From positions 2,108,001 to 2,172,000 of the forward strand of contig NZ_CP071129.1 of the NCBI RefSeq assembly GCF_017220215.1: 64,000 nt of DNA, in the 5' to 3' direction. A program made the position numbers and the translations under genes. Position 1 is the stretch's first letter, and every line of letters starts with the position of its first letter. Source of the DNA: Caballeronia sp. M1242. Lineage in GTDB: Bacteria; Pseudomonadota; Gammaproteobacteria; Burkholderiales; Burkholderiaceae. Of the stretch, positions 24,463 through 34,543 are shown in pieces. The notes under the pieces are model-generated. The model saw nothing but the letters and a program-made list of their open reading frames with translations, was not told the origin of the DNA and ran no database searches.

Positions 24463-25602
24463 TCAATTCGTCAGCAACAGCGCGCAACCCCGCGCGATGT
24501 TCGCCGCAGCCGAAGGCGGATCGAAACGCTGAATCACATCGGTACAACGCTTGGCGACGCCTGCCGTATCTGCGAACGCTTCGAGCGACTTGAGCATCGT
24601 CCGATGCAGGCTCGCGACATCGCCTGCGGGGAACGAATAGCCCGACACGCCCTCCACCACCAGCTCCGGCACGCAGCCGCAACTCTCGCTCACGATCACC
24701 GGGCAACCGTGACTCAACGCTTCGTTGGTCACGAGACCCCACGGTTCACGCTTGCTCGGCAGCACCATACAGGTGGCGCCGAAATATTCACGCGAGAGCG
24801 GCTCGTCCTGAAGGCTGCCCAGGAAATGCACGGCGTCTTGCAGACCGGCTTCCGACACTTGCTTCTTCAGATCATCCCCGAGAGGACCGGTGCCGACTAT
24901 GCGCAATTCCGCATTCGGCACGTTTTTCCTCAACTGCTTGAACGCATCGACGAGCGTATCGATACCTTTTTCCGCCGACAAGCGCCCAACGAACAGAAAC
25001 ACCGGCTTATTGCCCTGCCGATGCGCCAGGCGATCGTCCACCACCGTCTCCGGCGAGAACGAGCGCGGCAGCGCGGCGGCCTGGCACGGAATGAAGATCT
25101 TCTCCTGCTTCGCGCCGAGCGACATCAGATACTCGCGGCTGCGCGTGCCGAATGCGAAGTAGCCGTCGCACAGCGCAAAGAACACGCGCTTCGGAATCGA
25201 CGTCAACATGCGGCGCGGATTGTCGCGTCCGGTCGAATCGCAGAACACGGCGCGACGCTTTCCGGTCACGATGCACGCTGCCATCATCGCCCAATATTCG
25301 GGGCGGTGATAACCGGGAAGAACCACGAGATCCGACTTCGCCTTGAGCACTTCCCACACGAGACGCACGGTCATGCGCCACGTCGGCACGTCCTCGTAGC
25401 AGCCGCTGTACAGCTTGGTCATCGGATAGCGGTGATACGAGTAGTCGACATCCGAGAAGCCGATGCGGTCGTGCTCCGTATCGGCGATCTGCACCATCGA
25501 ATAGCGGATGGAACCGGACCCCGCGATGTTGTGCAGCGCCGACAGCACCGCCCCCTTATGCCGCGACCAGACGACGTTATGAAAGATGGTCACTGAAGCC
25601 AT
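24463..25602 (-). CDS. Family 4 glycosyltransferase
   Basis: A 379-aa GT-B protein starting MASVTIFHNVVWSRHKGAV, preceded by GGGAGAAC. The donor domain starts PVFLFVGRLSAEKGIDTLVDAF, and the EX7E motif is SKREPWGLVTNEALSHG, the E-P-W-G-L-V variant common in capsule and exopolysaccharide GT4s. The N-terminal domain has VVLPGYHRPEYW and AVFCDSTGRDN. It lies between fcl and wcaI in the same orientation and is most likely part of the same transcript. The sugar donor is unknown; GDP-fucose or GDP-mannose are candidates because of the adjacent genes. Confidence 0.87.
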   Translation of the reverse strand: MASVTIFHNVVWSRHKGAVLSALHNIAGSGSIRYSMVQIADTEHDRIGFSDVDYSYHRYPMTKLYSGCYEDVPTWRMTVRLVWEVLKAKSDLVVLPGYHRPEYWAMMAACIVTGKRRAVFCDSTGRDNPRRMLTSIPKRVFFALCDGYFAFGTRSREYLMSLGAKQEKIFIPCQAAALPRSFSPETVVDDRLAHRQGNKPVFLFVGRLSAEKGIDTLVDAFKQLRKNVPNAELRIVGTGPLGDDLKKQVSEAGLQDAVHFLGSLQDEPLSREYFGATCMVLPSKREPWGLVTNEALSHGCPVIVSESCGCVPELVVEGVSGYSFPAGDVASLHRTMLKSLEAFADTAGVAKRCTDVIQRFDPPSAAANIARGCALLLTN

Positions 25603-25634
25603 TTTTGTTCTCCCTTGACTGGATGCGACGCGTT

Positions 25635-26591
25635 TCAGGCAGCGACGGGCGCCGGCTGCATGGATGCGTAGCGATCGAGGAAGTCGCGATAGGTCGCGCG
25701 AATGCCGTCTTCGAGGCCGGTCGACGCCTTCCAGCCCATGCCTTCGAGCTTCGAGACATCAAGCAGCTTGCGCGGCGTGCCGTCCGGCTTGCTCGCATCG
25801 AACACGAGCTCGCCTTCGAAGCCGACCACGCGGCAAACCGTGTGCGCCAGTTCGCTGATGGTCAGGTCATGGCCGACGCCGACGTTGAACACGCCTTCGT
25901 TGACGTCGCTTTCCATCAGGAAGGTCGCTGCATCGGCGAGGTCGTCCACATGCAGGAACTCACGACGCGGCGAGCCCGTGCCCCACACGGGCAGCGTCGC
26001 GTCGCCGCGCAGCTTCGCTTCGTGCGCCTTGCGGATGAGCGCCGGCAGCACGTGGCTGCTCTTCAGGTCGTAGTTGTCGTTCGGGCCGTACAGGTTCGTC
26101 GGCATGAGCGAGACGAAGTGCGTGCCGTATTGACGGTTGTACGCCTCGCACATCTTGAGACCCGCGATCTTAGCGATGGCATACGCTTCGTTGGTCGGCT
26201 CGAGCGCGGATTGCAGGAGATACTCCTCCTTGATCGGCTGCGGGCACGCCTTCGGATAGATGCACGAAGACCCGAAGAACACGAGCTTCGAAACGTTCCA
26301 GCGGCAAGCCGCGTGGATCACGTTCGTTTCGATGGCGAGGTTCTCGTAGATGAACGAGGCGGGCATCGTCGAATTCGCGAGAATGCCGCCGACGCGCGCC
26401 GCCGCCAGGAACACGACGTCGATCTGCTCTTCTTCGAAGAAGAGGTTCACGCCGCCCTGATCCGTCAGATCGAGATGCGCCTTGGTGCGCGTCACGATGT
26501 TGTCGTAGCCGGCTGCGCTCAGACGGCGCACGAGCGCCGAGCCGACCATGCCGCGGTGTCCCGCGACGAAGATACGTGCGTGCTTGTTCAT
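25635..26591 (-). CDS. fcl: GDP-L-fucose synthase
   Basis: A 318-aa extended SDR enzyme that epimerises and reduces GDP-4-keto-6-deoxymannose to GDP-L-fucose with NADPH. Diagnostic segments are FVAGHRGMVGSALVRRL (NADP-binding), AARVGGILANSTMP, FFGSSCIYPK with the catalytic Ser, EPTNEAYAIAKIAGLKMCEAYN with the Tyr and Lys, MPTNLYGPNDNYD and SSHVLPALIRK. These match Fcl/WcaG rather than GDP-rhamnose reductase. The gene follows gmd with a 3-bp gap, so the two consecutive steps are encoded by a coupled pair and the exopolysaccharide very likely contains L-fucose. Confidence 0.94.
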   Translation of the reverse strand: MNKHARIFVAGHRGMVGSALVRRLSAAGYDNIVTRTKAHLDLTDQGGVNLFFEEEQIDVVFLAAARVGGILANSTMPASFIYENLAIETNVIHAACRWNVSKLVFFGSSCIYPKACPQPIKEEYLLQSALEPTNEAYAIAKIAGLKMCEAYNRQYGTHFVSLMPTNLYGPNDNYDLKSSHVLPALIRKAHEAKLRGDATLPVWGTGSPRREFLHVDDLADAATFLMESDVNEGVFNVGVGHDLTISELAHTVCRVVGFEGELVFDASKPDGTPRKLLDVSKLEGMGWKASTGLEDGIRATYRDFLDRYASMQPAPVAA

Positions 26592-26594
26592 GGC

Positions 26595-27713
26595 TTACTC
26601 GTGATGTTCGAGAGCCTTGAAACCGGCGAGCGTCACGAGCGCGTCGCGACGGGCGATCTGATAGTCCGCGCGGACCATCTCCTTCACGAGGGACTCGAAG
26701 GAAGTCGACGGCTTCCAGCCGAGCTTGTCGTGCGCCTTCGTGGGGTCGCCCAGCAGCGTTTCCACTTCGGTCGGACGGAAGTAGCGCGGATCGACCTTGA
26801 CGATCACCTGGCCCGGCTTGAACTTGGTGTCGCGGTTATCGATACGATCGACGATACCCACTTCGTTCACGCCCTCGCCTTCGAAGCGAACATGCACGCC
26901 CAGTTCGGCGGCCGCGTGCTGCACGAATTCACGCACGCTGTACTGCACGCCCGTGGCGATCACGAAGTCTTCGGCCTGTTCCTGTTGGAGCATCATCCAC
27001 TGCATCTCGACGTAGTCGCGCGCATGGCCCCAGTCGCGCATGGCGGACAGATTGCCGAGATACAGATCTTCTTGAAGGCCCACCGCCATGCGTGCAATGG
27101 CGCGCGTGATCTTGCGTGTCACGAACGTCTCGCCGCGCACCGGCGATTCGTGGTTGAACAGAATGCCGTTGCATGCGTACATGCCATACGCTTCGCGGTA
27201 GTTCACCGTGATCCAGTAAGCGTAGAGCTTCGCCACGGCATACGGGCTGCGCGGATAGAACGGCGTGGTTTCGCGCTGGGGGATTTCCTGCACGAGACCA
27301 TACAGCTCGGACGTCGAGGCCTGATAGAAGCGCGTCTTCTTTTCGAGGCCGAGAATGCGGATTGCTTCGAGAATACGCAGTGCGCCTAGACCGTCGGCAT
27401 TGGCCGTGTATTCCGGCTCTTCGAAGGACACGCCCACGTGCGATTGCGCTGCCAGGTTGTAGATCTCGTCGGGCATCACGCGCTGGATGATGCGCACGAG
27501 GCTCGTCGAATCGGTCAGGTCGCCGTGATGCAGGAACAAACGCTGGTCCGGATCGTGCGGATCGCGATACAGATGATCGATGCGGTCCGTGTTGAAGAGC
27601 GAGCTACGGCGCTTGATGCCGTGAACTTCGTAACCCTTCTCGAGAAGCAGTTCAGCAAGATACGACCCGTCTTGCCCCGTAATACCCGTGATCAAAGCAA
27701 CTTTGCGGTCCAT
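26595..27713 (-). CDS. gmd: GDP-mannose 4,6-dehydratase
   Basis: 372 aa. It converts GDP-D-mannose to GDP-4-keto-6-deoxy-D-mannose. The NADP-binding motif [16 protein letters not shown] is at residues 9-24. The catalytic Thr/Ser-Glu is in [10 protein letters not shown] and the Tyr-Lys pair in [16 protein letters not shown]-specific segments [17 protein letters not shown] and [17 protein letters not shown] are present. GAGG 6 bp before the ATG fixes the start. The gene lies 77 bp downstream of wzc and 3 bp before fcl on the same strand, supplied with GDP-mannose by manC and manB. Confidence 0.95.
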   Translation of the reverse strand: MDRKVALITGITGQDGSYLAELLLEKGYEVHGIKRRSSLFNTDRIDHLYRDPHDPDQRLFLHHGDLTDSTSLVRIIQRVMPDEIYNLAAQSHVGVSFEEPEYTANADGLGALRILEAIRILGLEKKTRFYQASTSELYGLVQEIPQRETTPFYPRSPYAVAKLYAYWITVNYREAYGMYACNGILFNHESPVRGETFVTRKITRAIARMAVGLQEDLYLGNLSAMRDWGHARDYVEMQWMMLQQEQAEDFVIATGVQYSVREFVQHAAAELGVHVRFEGEGVNEVGIVDRIDNRDTKFKPGQVIVKVDPRYFRPTEVETLLGDPTKAHDKLGWKPSTSFESLVKEMVRADYQIARRDALVTLAGFKALEHHE

Positions 27714-27790
27714 GTTTAACCTCTTATTCTGCGGTCTGAAGTTGGCGCGCGGCGACGCGCCATCATTGTTATTTCTGTTTTCTGCTCGCC

Positions 27791-30019
27791 TTATTCGGCG
27801 ATGCTCTCGTAGCCGTAGTAGCCGGCGTAGGTGCTGCCCATCAAAATCTTCGATTGCGGAACGTCGGTGAGCAACACGCCCTTCATGCTCACGCCCCCGT
27901 GATGCAGGCGCTTCATCGTCTCGCCGATTTCCTGCACCTGATTCTTGCCGTGGCGCACGACGAGAAGGCTCGTGCCCGCGTGCTTGCCGATGACCGTCGC
28001 GTCAGTGACAGCCAGCACAGGCGGCGTATCGACGACGACGAGGTCATACATCTGCTTCAGTTGCTCCAGCACTTCGCCGAGGCGATCGCTGGCGAGCAGT
28101 TCCGACGGATGCGACGGCAGCGAGCCCTTGGTGATGAGGTCCACGCCCGGCAGTACATCGTGCAGGATCGCGCTCGACACGTCTGCGCCCATCAGCACAT
28201 CCGAGAGACCCGGCGAATGACGCACGCCGAAGTGCGAGTGGATGTCGCCGCGGCGCATGTCGCCATCGATCAGAAGCACGCGCTTTCTCGTGGATGCAAC
28301 GAGCGTCGCGAGATTCACCGACAGGAACGACTTGCCCGCTTCCGGACGCGAGCCCGTGAGCATCACCACGTTGTTGCGCGCATCGGCCATTTGCAGTTGC
28401 AGCGACGTACGCAGGCCGCGAATGCCTTCCACCGCTGCGTCTTCCGGCGCCTGAGCGGCCAGAACGTGCAGACCTTCGCGACGCATGCCGACCTTGCGTT
28501 GCAGGCGCAGTTGCTGCGTGCTGCGCGGCACGATGGCGAACACACGCACGCCCAGTTGCTTTTCGATCTCTTCCGGACGCTCCACGCCGCCATACAGCGA
28601 CTTGCGGATGAACGCGACGATCACGCCGAGCACGAGGCCCACGCCAGCCGAGATCAGGATCACGAGCAGGCGCTTCGGGCGGACGGGATCGTCGGCGGCC
28701 TGCGCGTAGTCCACCACGCGCACGTTGCCGATCTGCCCTGCCTTTGCGATGCGAAGCTGTTGCGCGCTGTTGAGCAGGTTCGTGTACAGCTCGGTGTTCA
28801 CGCGGACATCGCGCAGATAACGCAGTGCCGTTTGCTCGGTATCGGGCAGCGTCGACACGCTCTTGCCAAGACGCGTCTGCGCGCCGGACAACGAAGCGAT
28901 CTGCGCATCCAGAGCCTGCACCGACGGATGGTTCGGCGTGAAGCGTTGCGACAGTTCAGCGCGTTGCTGTTGCAGGTCCGTGAGCTTGGTCTTGTTATCG
29001 ACGATCTGTTGCAGCAACAGACGGCTTTCCTCGCTCAGGTCCACCGTGCCCTGGTGATTGCGGAACGTGTTGTAGCGCTGCTCGGCATCGTCGAGCTGCT
29101 TCTTCAGGACAGGCAGTTGCTGATCGAGAAAGGCCAGCGTGTGTTCCGCTTCGGCCGAACGCTTGTCGGCATCCTGCTGCACGTAGCGGTTCGCGATGTT
29201 GTTGACGATCTGCGCCGCTTCCTTCGGATTGCGCCCTTCGAGGCTCACGCTGATGATGCCCGATTGCAGCGCCGTTTCAGCCACGGTCAGACGCTGCTGG
29301 AGGTTGTCGATGGTCGTGAGCGTGGAGAAGCGTTCCAGGTCGAAGTGCACGCCAGGCGCGCCCACGAGCTTCTCCACCTTCAGCTTGACCGGGCCGTGCG
29401 CCGTCATGCCGGTGGCTTCCTGGCCGACCTTGCCGGTCAGCACCACGACGCCTTCCGGATCTTGCAGCGCATAGCTGCCGTCTTCGCCTGCAACCAGCGT
29501 GAACTTCTGGTCGTAGAGTTCCTTCGGCGTGTCGAAGAGCGGCACGCTGATCTGTTCGTTGCCCCATGCGAAGCGCGACAGATAGCCCGCGGGCGGCGTC
29601 ACGTTCAGCATCGAGAACACGTTGCCGATCGCGCTGCCGATCACCGGAATGGAATGCGGCGCGGCGCTGATGTCGAGGTGCAGGCGGCGCACCGTGTCGT
29701 CGACGACGAGGCGCGAACGCAGCAGTTCGATCTGCGCGGCGGTGGTGGACTTCGCATCGAACATCTGCGACACGGCTTGCACCGCGTTGACGTTCGCGTT
29801 GGCGTTGTTGTTCGCGTTGGTCTCTTCGACCTGAATGAGGGCGTCCGCTTTGTAGGTCGGCGGCGCGATGAATGCGTAGGCCGTCCCCAGCGCGACCACC
29901 GCGAGCATGACGACCGTCACGAGTTTCCAGTTGCCGAATACGGCAGCCAGATAGTCGGATAATCGCAACTCGTCGCCGGTCGAGACGTCCGAGTAGCGTG
30001 CATCAAAGTTCATGGCCAT
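27791..30019 (-). CDS. wzc: Wzc-like polysaccharide copolymerase / BY-kinase (tyrosine autokinase)
   Basis: 742 aa. The N-terminal Wzz domain ([21 protein letters not shown], first membrane helix, then a periplasmic domain with long helices around [20 protein letters not shown]) leads to a second membrane helix near residue 455. The cytoplasmic kinase domain has Walker [10 protein letters not shown] (556-564), Walker A' VLLIDGD (581-587) and Walker B LVVVDTPP (660-667). The C-terminal tyrosine cluster is short: Tyr731, Tyr734, Tyr735 and Tyr737. Cycling of phosphorylation at such tails controls polymer length and export with Wza. It is directly downstream of wza. No separate Wzb phosphatase gene is seen in the window. 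Confidence 0.93.
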   Translation of the reverse strand: MAMNFDARYSDVSTGDELRLSDYLAAVFGNWKLVTVVMLAVVALGTAYAFIAPPTYKADALIQVEETNANNNANANVNAVQAVSQMFDAKSTTAAQIELLRSRLVVDDTVRRLHLDISAAPHSIPVIGSAIGNVFSMLNVTPPAGYLSRFAWGNEQISVPLFDTPKELYDQKFTLVAGEDGSYALQDPEGVVVLTGKVGQEATGMTAHGPVKLKVEKLVGAPGVHFDLERFSTLTTIDNLQQRLTVAETALQSGIISVSLEGRNPKEAAQIVNNIANRYVQQDADKRSAEAEHTLAFLDQQLPVLKKQLDDAEQRYNTFRNHQGTVDLSEESRLLLQQIVDNKTKLTDLQQQRAELSQRFTPNHPSVQALDAQIASLSGAQTRLGKSVSTLPDTEQTALRYLRDVRVNTELYTNLLNSAQQLRIAKAGQIGNVRVVDYAQAADDPVRPKRLLVILISAGVGLVLGVIVAFIRKSLYGGVERPEEIEKQLGVRVFAIVPRSTQQLRLQRKVGMRREGLHVLAAQAPEDAAVEGIRGLRTSLQLQMADARNNVVMLTGSRPEAGKSFLSVNLATLVASTRKRVLLIDGDMRRGDIHSHFGVRHSPGLSDVLMGADVSSAILHDVLPGVDLITKGSLPSHPSELLASDRLGEVLEQLKQMYDLVVVDTPPVLAVTDATVIGKHAGTSLLVVRHGKNQVQEIGETMKRLHHGGVSMKGVLLTDVPQSKILMGSTYAGYYGYESIAE

Positions 30020-30115
30020 GGTCTCGCTCGCTTATTTCTTTGAATGTCGCACAAGGTCTCCGGCGCGCCCCTGCGCGCCGGTCATACTGCAAGAATCGAA
30101 GACTTGCGGTTACTT

Positions 30116-31303
30116 TTACTTGGTGATGACCGCTGCCGTCAGACCGGCGTTGATCGCCGGCAACAGCAGGTTCAGGACACGGCTGAAGCGGACGAGCCCG
30201 TTGTTGTCCACATAGACCACGTCCTTCGGCTGCAGCTCGAAGCTGTTCGCAAGCAGCATGGACACCGGGGAACGCGCATCGAGCTTGTACACCTCGGGGT
30301 TGTCCGTCTGGCCATTGCGAATCACGTACAGCTCCTTCGGATCCGAGGTCTCGGCGTTGAAGCTGCCGGCCTGCGAGATCGCATCCGAGAGCGTCAGCTT
30401 GCCGTTGCGCATCGGGATCACCGTTGCCGGCTTCGTCACTTCGCCCATCACGTACACGCCGTTGTCTTCTCGTGAGTCGATGCGCAGTGCATCGCCGCCC
30501 TTCAACAGGATGTCCGCCGGGTTGCGGCCCTTCGCGGTCATCCCGGCGATGTTGATGTGATACGTCACACCATCACGGATAAGCGTGACACGACTTTGAT
30601 CCGCCGTTGGTGCGAAACCGCCCGCACGGCCGATAGCTTCCGTCAGCGTCATCGGAATGTCGTTGATTTGCTGCGAGCCGGGCGTGCGCACTTCGCCGTC
30701 GATGTAGACCTGTTGCGCACGGAACGATGCGACGCGCACCGTCAACTGCGGGTTCACGAATACTTTGGACAACTCGTTATACAGCTCGCGTTGCACTTGC
30801 GATTCGGTCTTGCCCGCGACATGGATCGCGCGGTTGACGTACGGGAATTGCAGGTTGCCGTCGGCATCCACCACGAAGCCGGGCGCGGCATCGGCGGGAC
30901 GCGTCTGCTGCGGCGGCTGGCCGACCGCGGCCACGAGTTCCGGGTGGTCCCACACGGTGATCTGCAGCACGTCACCCGGCCCGAGCGTGTATGCACGCGC
31001 CTTGCCGTAGAGGCTCGCGTTCGGATCGACCGAGGTGGTCGGCTGCGCCGCCTTCATCTTGCGCACGAGCGAAAGATCGATCGGCGTGATCGGGATGTTC
31101 ACGGCCGAGGTCGTTTCGCCCTGGTCGTTGGACGTTTCGGCGAGCGCCGCCGGCTTGTCCATGTGCATGCCCGGCGCGAGCGCGCAGCCCGCGAAGATGA
31201 CGCAGAGTGAAGCGGCCGCTGCCAGGCTCGAGAGCCGGAAGACGCCCGACACGTTCGTATTGGCGGCCATGGATGTGGTGCCCGGTTGTTGTTGGTTGTG
31301 CAT
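30116..31303 (-). CDS. wza: Wza-like outer-membrane polysaccharide export lipoprotein
   Basis: 395 aa from the ATG at 31301-31303, which has AGGGG 10 bp upstream; another possible start is the ATG at 31270. A hydrophobic segment ends in the lipobox VIFAGC, making Cys40 the lipidation site. The PES domain follows (RAYTLGPGDVLQITVWDHPEL), then SLBB-type beta-grasp repeats (AQQVYIDGEVRTPGSQQI, GVYVMGEVTKPATVI). The C-terminal LLLPAINAGLTAAVITK would form the outer-membrane helix of the octameric export channel. It sits between the WcaJ-like gene (17 bp upstream) and wzc, in the usual order for Wzy-dependent export. Confidence 0.92.
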   Translation of the reverse strand: MHNQQQPGTTSMAANTNVSGVFRLSSLAAAASLCVIFAGCALAPGMHMDKPAALAETSNDQGETTSAVNIPITPIDLSLVRKMKAAQPTTSVDPNASLYGKARAYTLGPGDVLQITVWDHPELVAAVGQPPQQTRPADAAPGFVVDADGNLQFPYVNRAIHVAGKTESQVQRELYNELSKVFVNPQLTVRVASFRAQQVYIDGEVRTPGSQQINDIPMTLTEAIGRAGGFAPTADQSRVTLIRDGVTYHINIAGMTAKGRNPADILLKGGDALRIDSREDNGVYVMGEVTKPATVIPMRNGKLTLSDAISQAGSFNAETSDPKELYVIRNGQTDNPEVYKLDARSPVSMLLANSFELQPKDVVYVDNNGLVRFSRVLNLLLPAINAGLTAAVITK

Positions 31304-31320
31304 GATGGTCGTCCCCTGCA

Positions 31321-32700
31321 TCAATATGCGTTGGTGTGGCGTAGTCCCTTGAAGATCGTAGCGGCGATGATTCTCATATCGAGTCCGAACGACCAGTTAC
31401 CGAGGTAGTACAAATCGTGAGCGACGCGTCCTTCCATTTTTTCAATCAGATCAGTTTCCCCGCGAAAGCCGTTGACCTGGGCCCAGCCGGTGATGCCCGG
31501 CTTGATCCGGTAACGATGGATATACCCCGACACGACCTTCTGATACAGGTCGTCATGTTCCAGTGCGTGCGGACGCGGACCCACGACCGACATGTCGCCG
31601 AGCAGAACGTTGAAGAACTGCGGCAGCTCGTCGAGGCTGGTACGGCGCAGAAATGCTCCCACACGGGTCACGCGCGGATCGTTGCGCGTGGCCTGGCGAA
31701 GCACGCCGGCCTGTTCCGTATGCACACGCATGGAACGGAACTTGTAGATCTTGAAGACGCGGCCATCCGCGCCCTTGCGACGTTGCGTGAAGAGCACCGG
31801 CCCGCGTGACGTGAGCTTGATCGCAATGGCGATGGCGATCAGCAACGGCGACACGGCGATGATCGCAAGGAGTGCGAACAGACGGTCGAAGATTTCCTTC
31901 TGCAACAGCGCGCTTTGCGACAGCGGCGAAGCCACGAGGTTGATCGCCGTTTCGCCGAGCAGATCGGTCACGCCCGCTTCGAAGAGCGCGAGACTGCGCA
32001 CGTCCGGAATGAAGCGCACGTTCACGAGGTCGTCGCGGAACTCGTTCACGAAGCGCAGGATGGTGCGCTCCTCCGACAGCGGCAACGCGAGCCACACCTC
32101 ATGCACGTTCTGCGTGCGCACGAAGTTCACGAACGCGTCGTGGTCTTCGTACACCGGAACGCGCGTGTTGAGGCGGCCCGCTTCCGGCGCCACGTTCAGC
32201 GCGGCGCTCGCGCGGAAACCGGAGTTCTTCGCGCGGTCCAGCTTCTTCACGATGGAGTTGCAATGCCTGCCGCAACCCACGATCGCCACCTGATGCAGGT
32301 TCATGCCCGCGTTGCGCATGCGCGCCAGCACGACGTGCATGGCGAGGCGCCCCGCGATCATGAGCCCGCCCGACACCGCCGTCCAGTACGCGAACCAGAG
32401 GCGCGACACGTAGTCGAGGCGATGCAGCGAGAACATGAGCGCGAGCGCGCAGCCCTGCACGACCAGCCAGCCGAGCGACACCTGGCAGGCGAGCATCACC
32501 TTGCTGCGGCCGCGCCATGAGTCATAGACGCCGAATCCCGGAAACAGCGCAAGCGAAAACGCCGCCGCGAACGCGACGAACGCTGCCGAATACGCATGTG
32601 CCTCTATGTACTCGAACCTGATCTGCGACGCCACCGCCGCGCCGCCGACGATCATGGCGACGTCGAACAGGCGCGCGAGCAACCCTTGTAAATCGCGCAT
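31321..32700 (-). CDS. wcaJ: Undecaprenyl-phosphate hexose-1-phosphate transferase, WcaJ-like
   Basis: 459 aa with GGGGAAGAGA before the ATG. Four or five N-terminal membrane helices and a CoA-binding-like central domain ([16 protein letters not shown]) precede the C-terminal bacterial sugar transferase domain, which contains [48 protein letters not shown] and [16 protein letters not shown]. The enzyme loads glucose-1-P (WcaJ and BceB) or galactose-1-P onto undecaprenyl phosphate as the first step of the exopolysaccharide repeat unit. It is followed 17 bp later by wza and preceded by manC, and galU at 39-40 kb can supply UDP-glucose. Confidence 0.92.
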   Translation of the reverse strand: MRDLQGLLARLFDVAMIVGGAAVASQIRFEYIEAHAYSAAFVAFAAAFSLALFPGFGVYDSWRGRSKVMLACQVSLGWLVVQGCALALMFSLHRLDYVSRLWFAYWTAVSGGLMIAGRLAMHVVLARMRNAGMNLHQVAIVGCGRHCNSIVKKLDRAKNSGFRASAALNVAPEAGRLNTRVPVYEDHDAFVNFVRTQNVHEVWLALPLSEERTILRFVNEFRDDLVNVRFIPDVRSLALFEAGVTDLLGETAINLVASPLSQSALLQKEIFDRLFALLAIIAVSPLLIAIAIAIKLTSRGPVLFTQRRKGADGRVFKIYKFRSMRVHTEQAGVLRQATRNDPRVTRVGAFLRRTSLDELPQFFNVLLGDMSVVGPRPHALEHDDLYQKVVSGYIHRYRIKPGITGWAQVNGFRGETDLIEKMEGRVAHDLYYLGNWSFGLDMRIIAATIFKGLRHTNAY

Positions 32701-32819
32701 GTCTCTTCCCCGAACGATTCAACTAGCTAACGGACTACGTTTGTCTCCTCCTCGCATGCCGGTCTTGGTGTGCTGCCTGCCGTTGCAAGAAAGCTGTCTC
32801 ACTGCCCCCGAAGCGCTAC

Positions 32820-34349
32820 TCAGTTGCGGCCGTACTTGTCGTCGAAACGCACGATGTCGTCCTCGCCGAGATAGCTGCCCGACTGCACTTCGATGATCTC
32901 GAGCGGCACCTTGCCCGGGTTCTCCAGGCGATGGCGCACGCCGAGCGGAATGAACGTGGATTCGTTCTCGCTCAGCAGGAACTCTTCTTCGCCGCGCGTG
33001 ACGAGCGCCGTGCCGCACACGACGATCCAGTGCTCCGCGCGATGGTGATGCATCTGCAGCGACAGTCGCGCGCCCGGCGCCACGACGATGCGCTTCACCT
33101 GGAACCGGTCGCCATGCTCGATGGAATCGTAGAAACCCCACGGGCGGCGCACCTTGCGATGCGTGTCCGCTTCGGGCGCATGCTGCTCGCGGATGCGGGC
33201 GACGAGGCCCTTGATGTCCTGCACGCGCGAACGGTCCGCGACGAGCACGGCGTCATCCGTTTCCACGACGATGATGTTGGTCGTGCCCACGCAAGCGACG
33301 AGACGTCCGCCTTCCGAGCGCGCATAACTGGAGGTCGCGCCTTCGAACACCACGCGGCCGCTCGCCACGTTGCCCGAGTCGTCCTTGTCCATCGCGTCCC
33401 ACACGGCGTCCCACGAGCCGAGGTCCGACCAGCCCGCGACGAGCGGCACGACCACGCCTTCGAACGGCGCGTTCGCGGTGCCGATGTGCTCCATCACTGC
33501 GTAGTCGATCGAATCGGACGGCGCGCGGCCGAACTCGCCCGCGTTCGGACGGAAGAACTTGCCGTCGGCCTTGCCTTCGCTCAGGGCCGCGCAGCAGGCC
33601 GCGTGCATGTCGGCGTTGAGCGCTTGCAGCGCCGCGAGCCACACGCTCGCGCGCACCACGAAAATGCCGCTGTTCCACCAGTACGTGCCCGCCGCGACGT
33701 ATTGCGCGGCCACTTCTGCGGCCGGCTTCTCGACGAAGCGCTGAATCTGATGCGCGCCGTCTTCGAGCGCATCGCCGAGACGGATGTAGCCGAAGCCGGT
33801 ATCGGGGCGCGTCGGCGGAATGCCGAGCGTCGCGATCATGCCGCGCTCTGCATACCCCGCCGCGATCTCGATCGCGCGATGCAGCGCGGGGATATCCGCG
33901 ATGGAGTGATCGGCGGGCATGGCCACCATGATCGCGTCGCGGCCGTCCTTGCATGCGGCGAGCGCGGCCAGCGTGAGCGCGGGCGCCGTATCGCGGCGCG
34001 CGGGCTCGACGATGATCTGCGCCGTCACGCCGCTTTCGCGCGTCTGCTCTTCCGTCGTGAAGCGATGCTCTTCGCCGCATACGATGATCGGCTCGGCGCT
34101 GACATCGAAGCCGCCCTTGAAGCCTTTCATGCGCGAAACGGTCGCTTGCAGAAGCGAGTCGCGGCCGACAATGCCGATCAACTGCTTCGGAAACTGCTCA
34201 CGGGACATCGGCCACAGGCGCGTGCCCGAGCCGCCGGCGAGAATGACCGGCACGATCCGGCGGCACGGCTCGGCCGTCATGGCCGAGCCTGCCTCCTCAC
34301 CGCTCCTACCTACCATCACCTCACCTTCCGTGCGTGCCTCATTACTCAT
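32820..34349 (-). CDS. manC: Mannose-1-phosphate guanylyltransferase/mannose-6-phosphate isomerase
   Basis: 509 aa from MSNEARTEGEVM, with GGAG 7 bp before the ATG at 34347-34349. The frame continues upstream into the regulator gene, but that part is antisense-like. The N-terminal nucleotidyltransferase domain has PVILAGGSGTRLWPMSREQFPKQ (about residues 33-55) and FVEKP; the C-terminal cupin isomerase domain has KRIVVAPGARLSLQMHHHRAEHWIVV and ENESTFIPLGVRHRLENPG, with the zinc-binding His residues. It makes GDP-mannose from mannose-6-P and GTP, feeding gmd and fcl. It is the first gene of the minus-strand exopolysaccharide operon and lies behind a 194-bp leader holding a strong dyad. Confidence 0.95.
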   Translation of the reverse strand: MSNEARTEGEVMVGRSGEEAGSAMTAEPCRRIVPVILAGGSGTRLWPMSREQFPKQLIGIVGRDSLLQATVSRMKGFKGGFDVSAEPIIVCGEEHRFTTEEQTRESGVTAQIIVEPARRDTAPALTLAALAACKDGRDAIMVAMPADHSIADIPALHRAIEIAAGYAERGMIATLGIPPTRPDTGFGYIRLGDALEDGAHQIQRFVEKPAAEVAAQYVAAGTYWWNSGIFVVRASVWLAALQALNADMHAACCAALSEGKADGKFFRPNAGEFGRAPSDSIDYAVMEHIGTANAPFEGVVVPLVAGWSDLGSWDAVWDAMDKDDSGNVASGRVVFEGATSSYARSEGGRLVACVGTTNIIVVETDDAVLVADRSRVQDIKGLVARIREQHAPEADTHRKVRRPWGFYDSIEHGDRFQVKRIVVAPGARLSLQMHHHRAEHWIVVCGTALVTRGEEEFLLSENESTFIPLGVRHRLENPGKVPLEIIEVQSGSYLGEDDIVRFDDKYGRN

Positions 34350-34413
34350 CGTAGGACTCCTGCCTGCATGTTCGTGTGCGCGGCGCTGTCTGCCACTGGC
34401 CGCCCGAGAATGA

Positions 34414-34443
34414 TTGGCCCGCGGACCAAGATGGTCCGGCCAA
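34414..34443. promoter_or_regulatory. Strong dyad in the manC leader
   Basis: TTGGCC-cgc-GGACCA (34414-34428) and TGGTCCGGCCAA (34432-34443) pair over 12 bp with a 3-nt bulge and a 3-nt loop, 65-94 bp before the manC start. No T-tract follows on the minus strand, so it is a candidate operator or leader structure for the exopolysaccharide operon. It could also help terminate the upstream regulator transcript. Confidence 0.5.
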
Positions 34444-34543
34444 ATGTTCGACGCTTTGCGCCACCCCTGTCCGCTATCACACACAAGGCGGCGCGCATTC
34501 TTGTACCTTCGACCTTCTGTCTCCTGCCATGCCGTGCCGCGCT

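Noticed and set aside
27854..29962. A 702-codon open frame on the plus strand
   Set aside because: Antisense of wzc, with typical antisense composition (Arg/His/Gln-rich) and no motif.
34350..34543. A sigma-54 promoter for the manC operon, looked for because related exopolysaccharide loci have been linked to RpoN
   Set aside because: TGGC-containing sites such as TGGCAGACAGCGCCGC fail the GG-N10-GC spacing.
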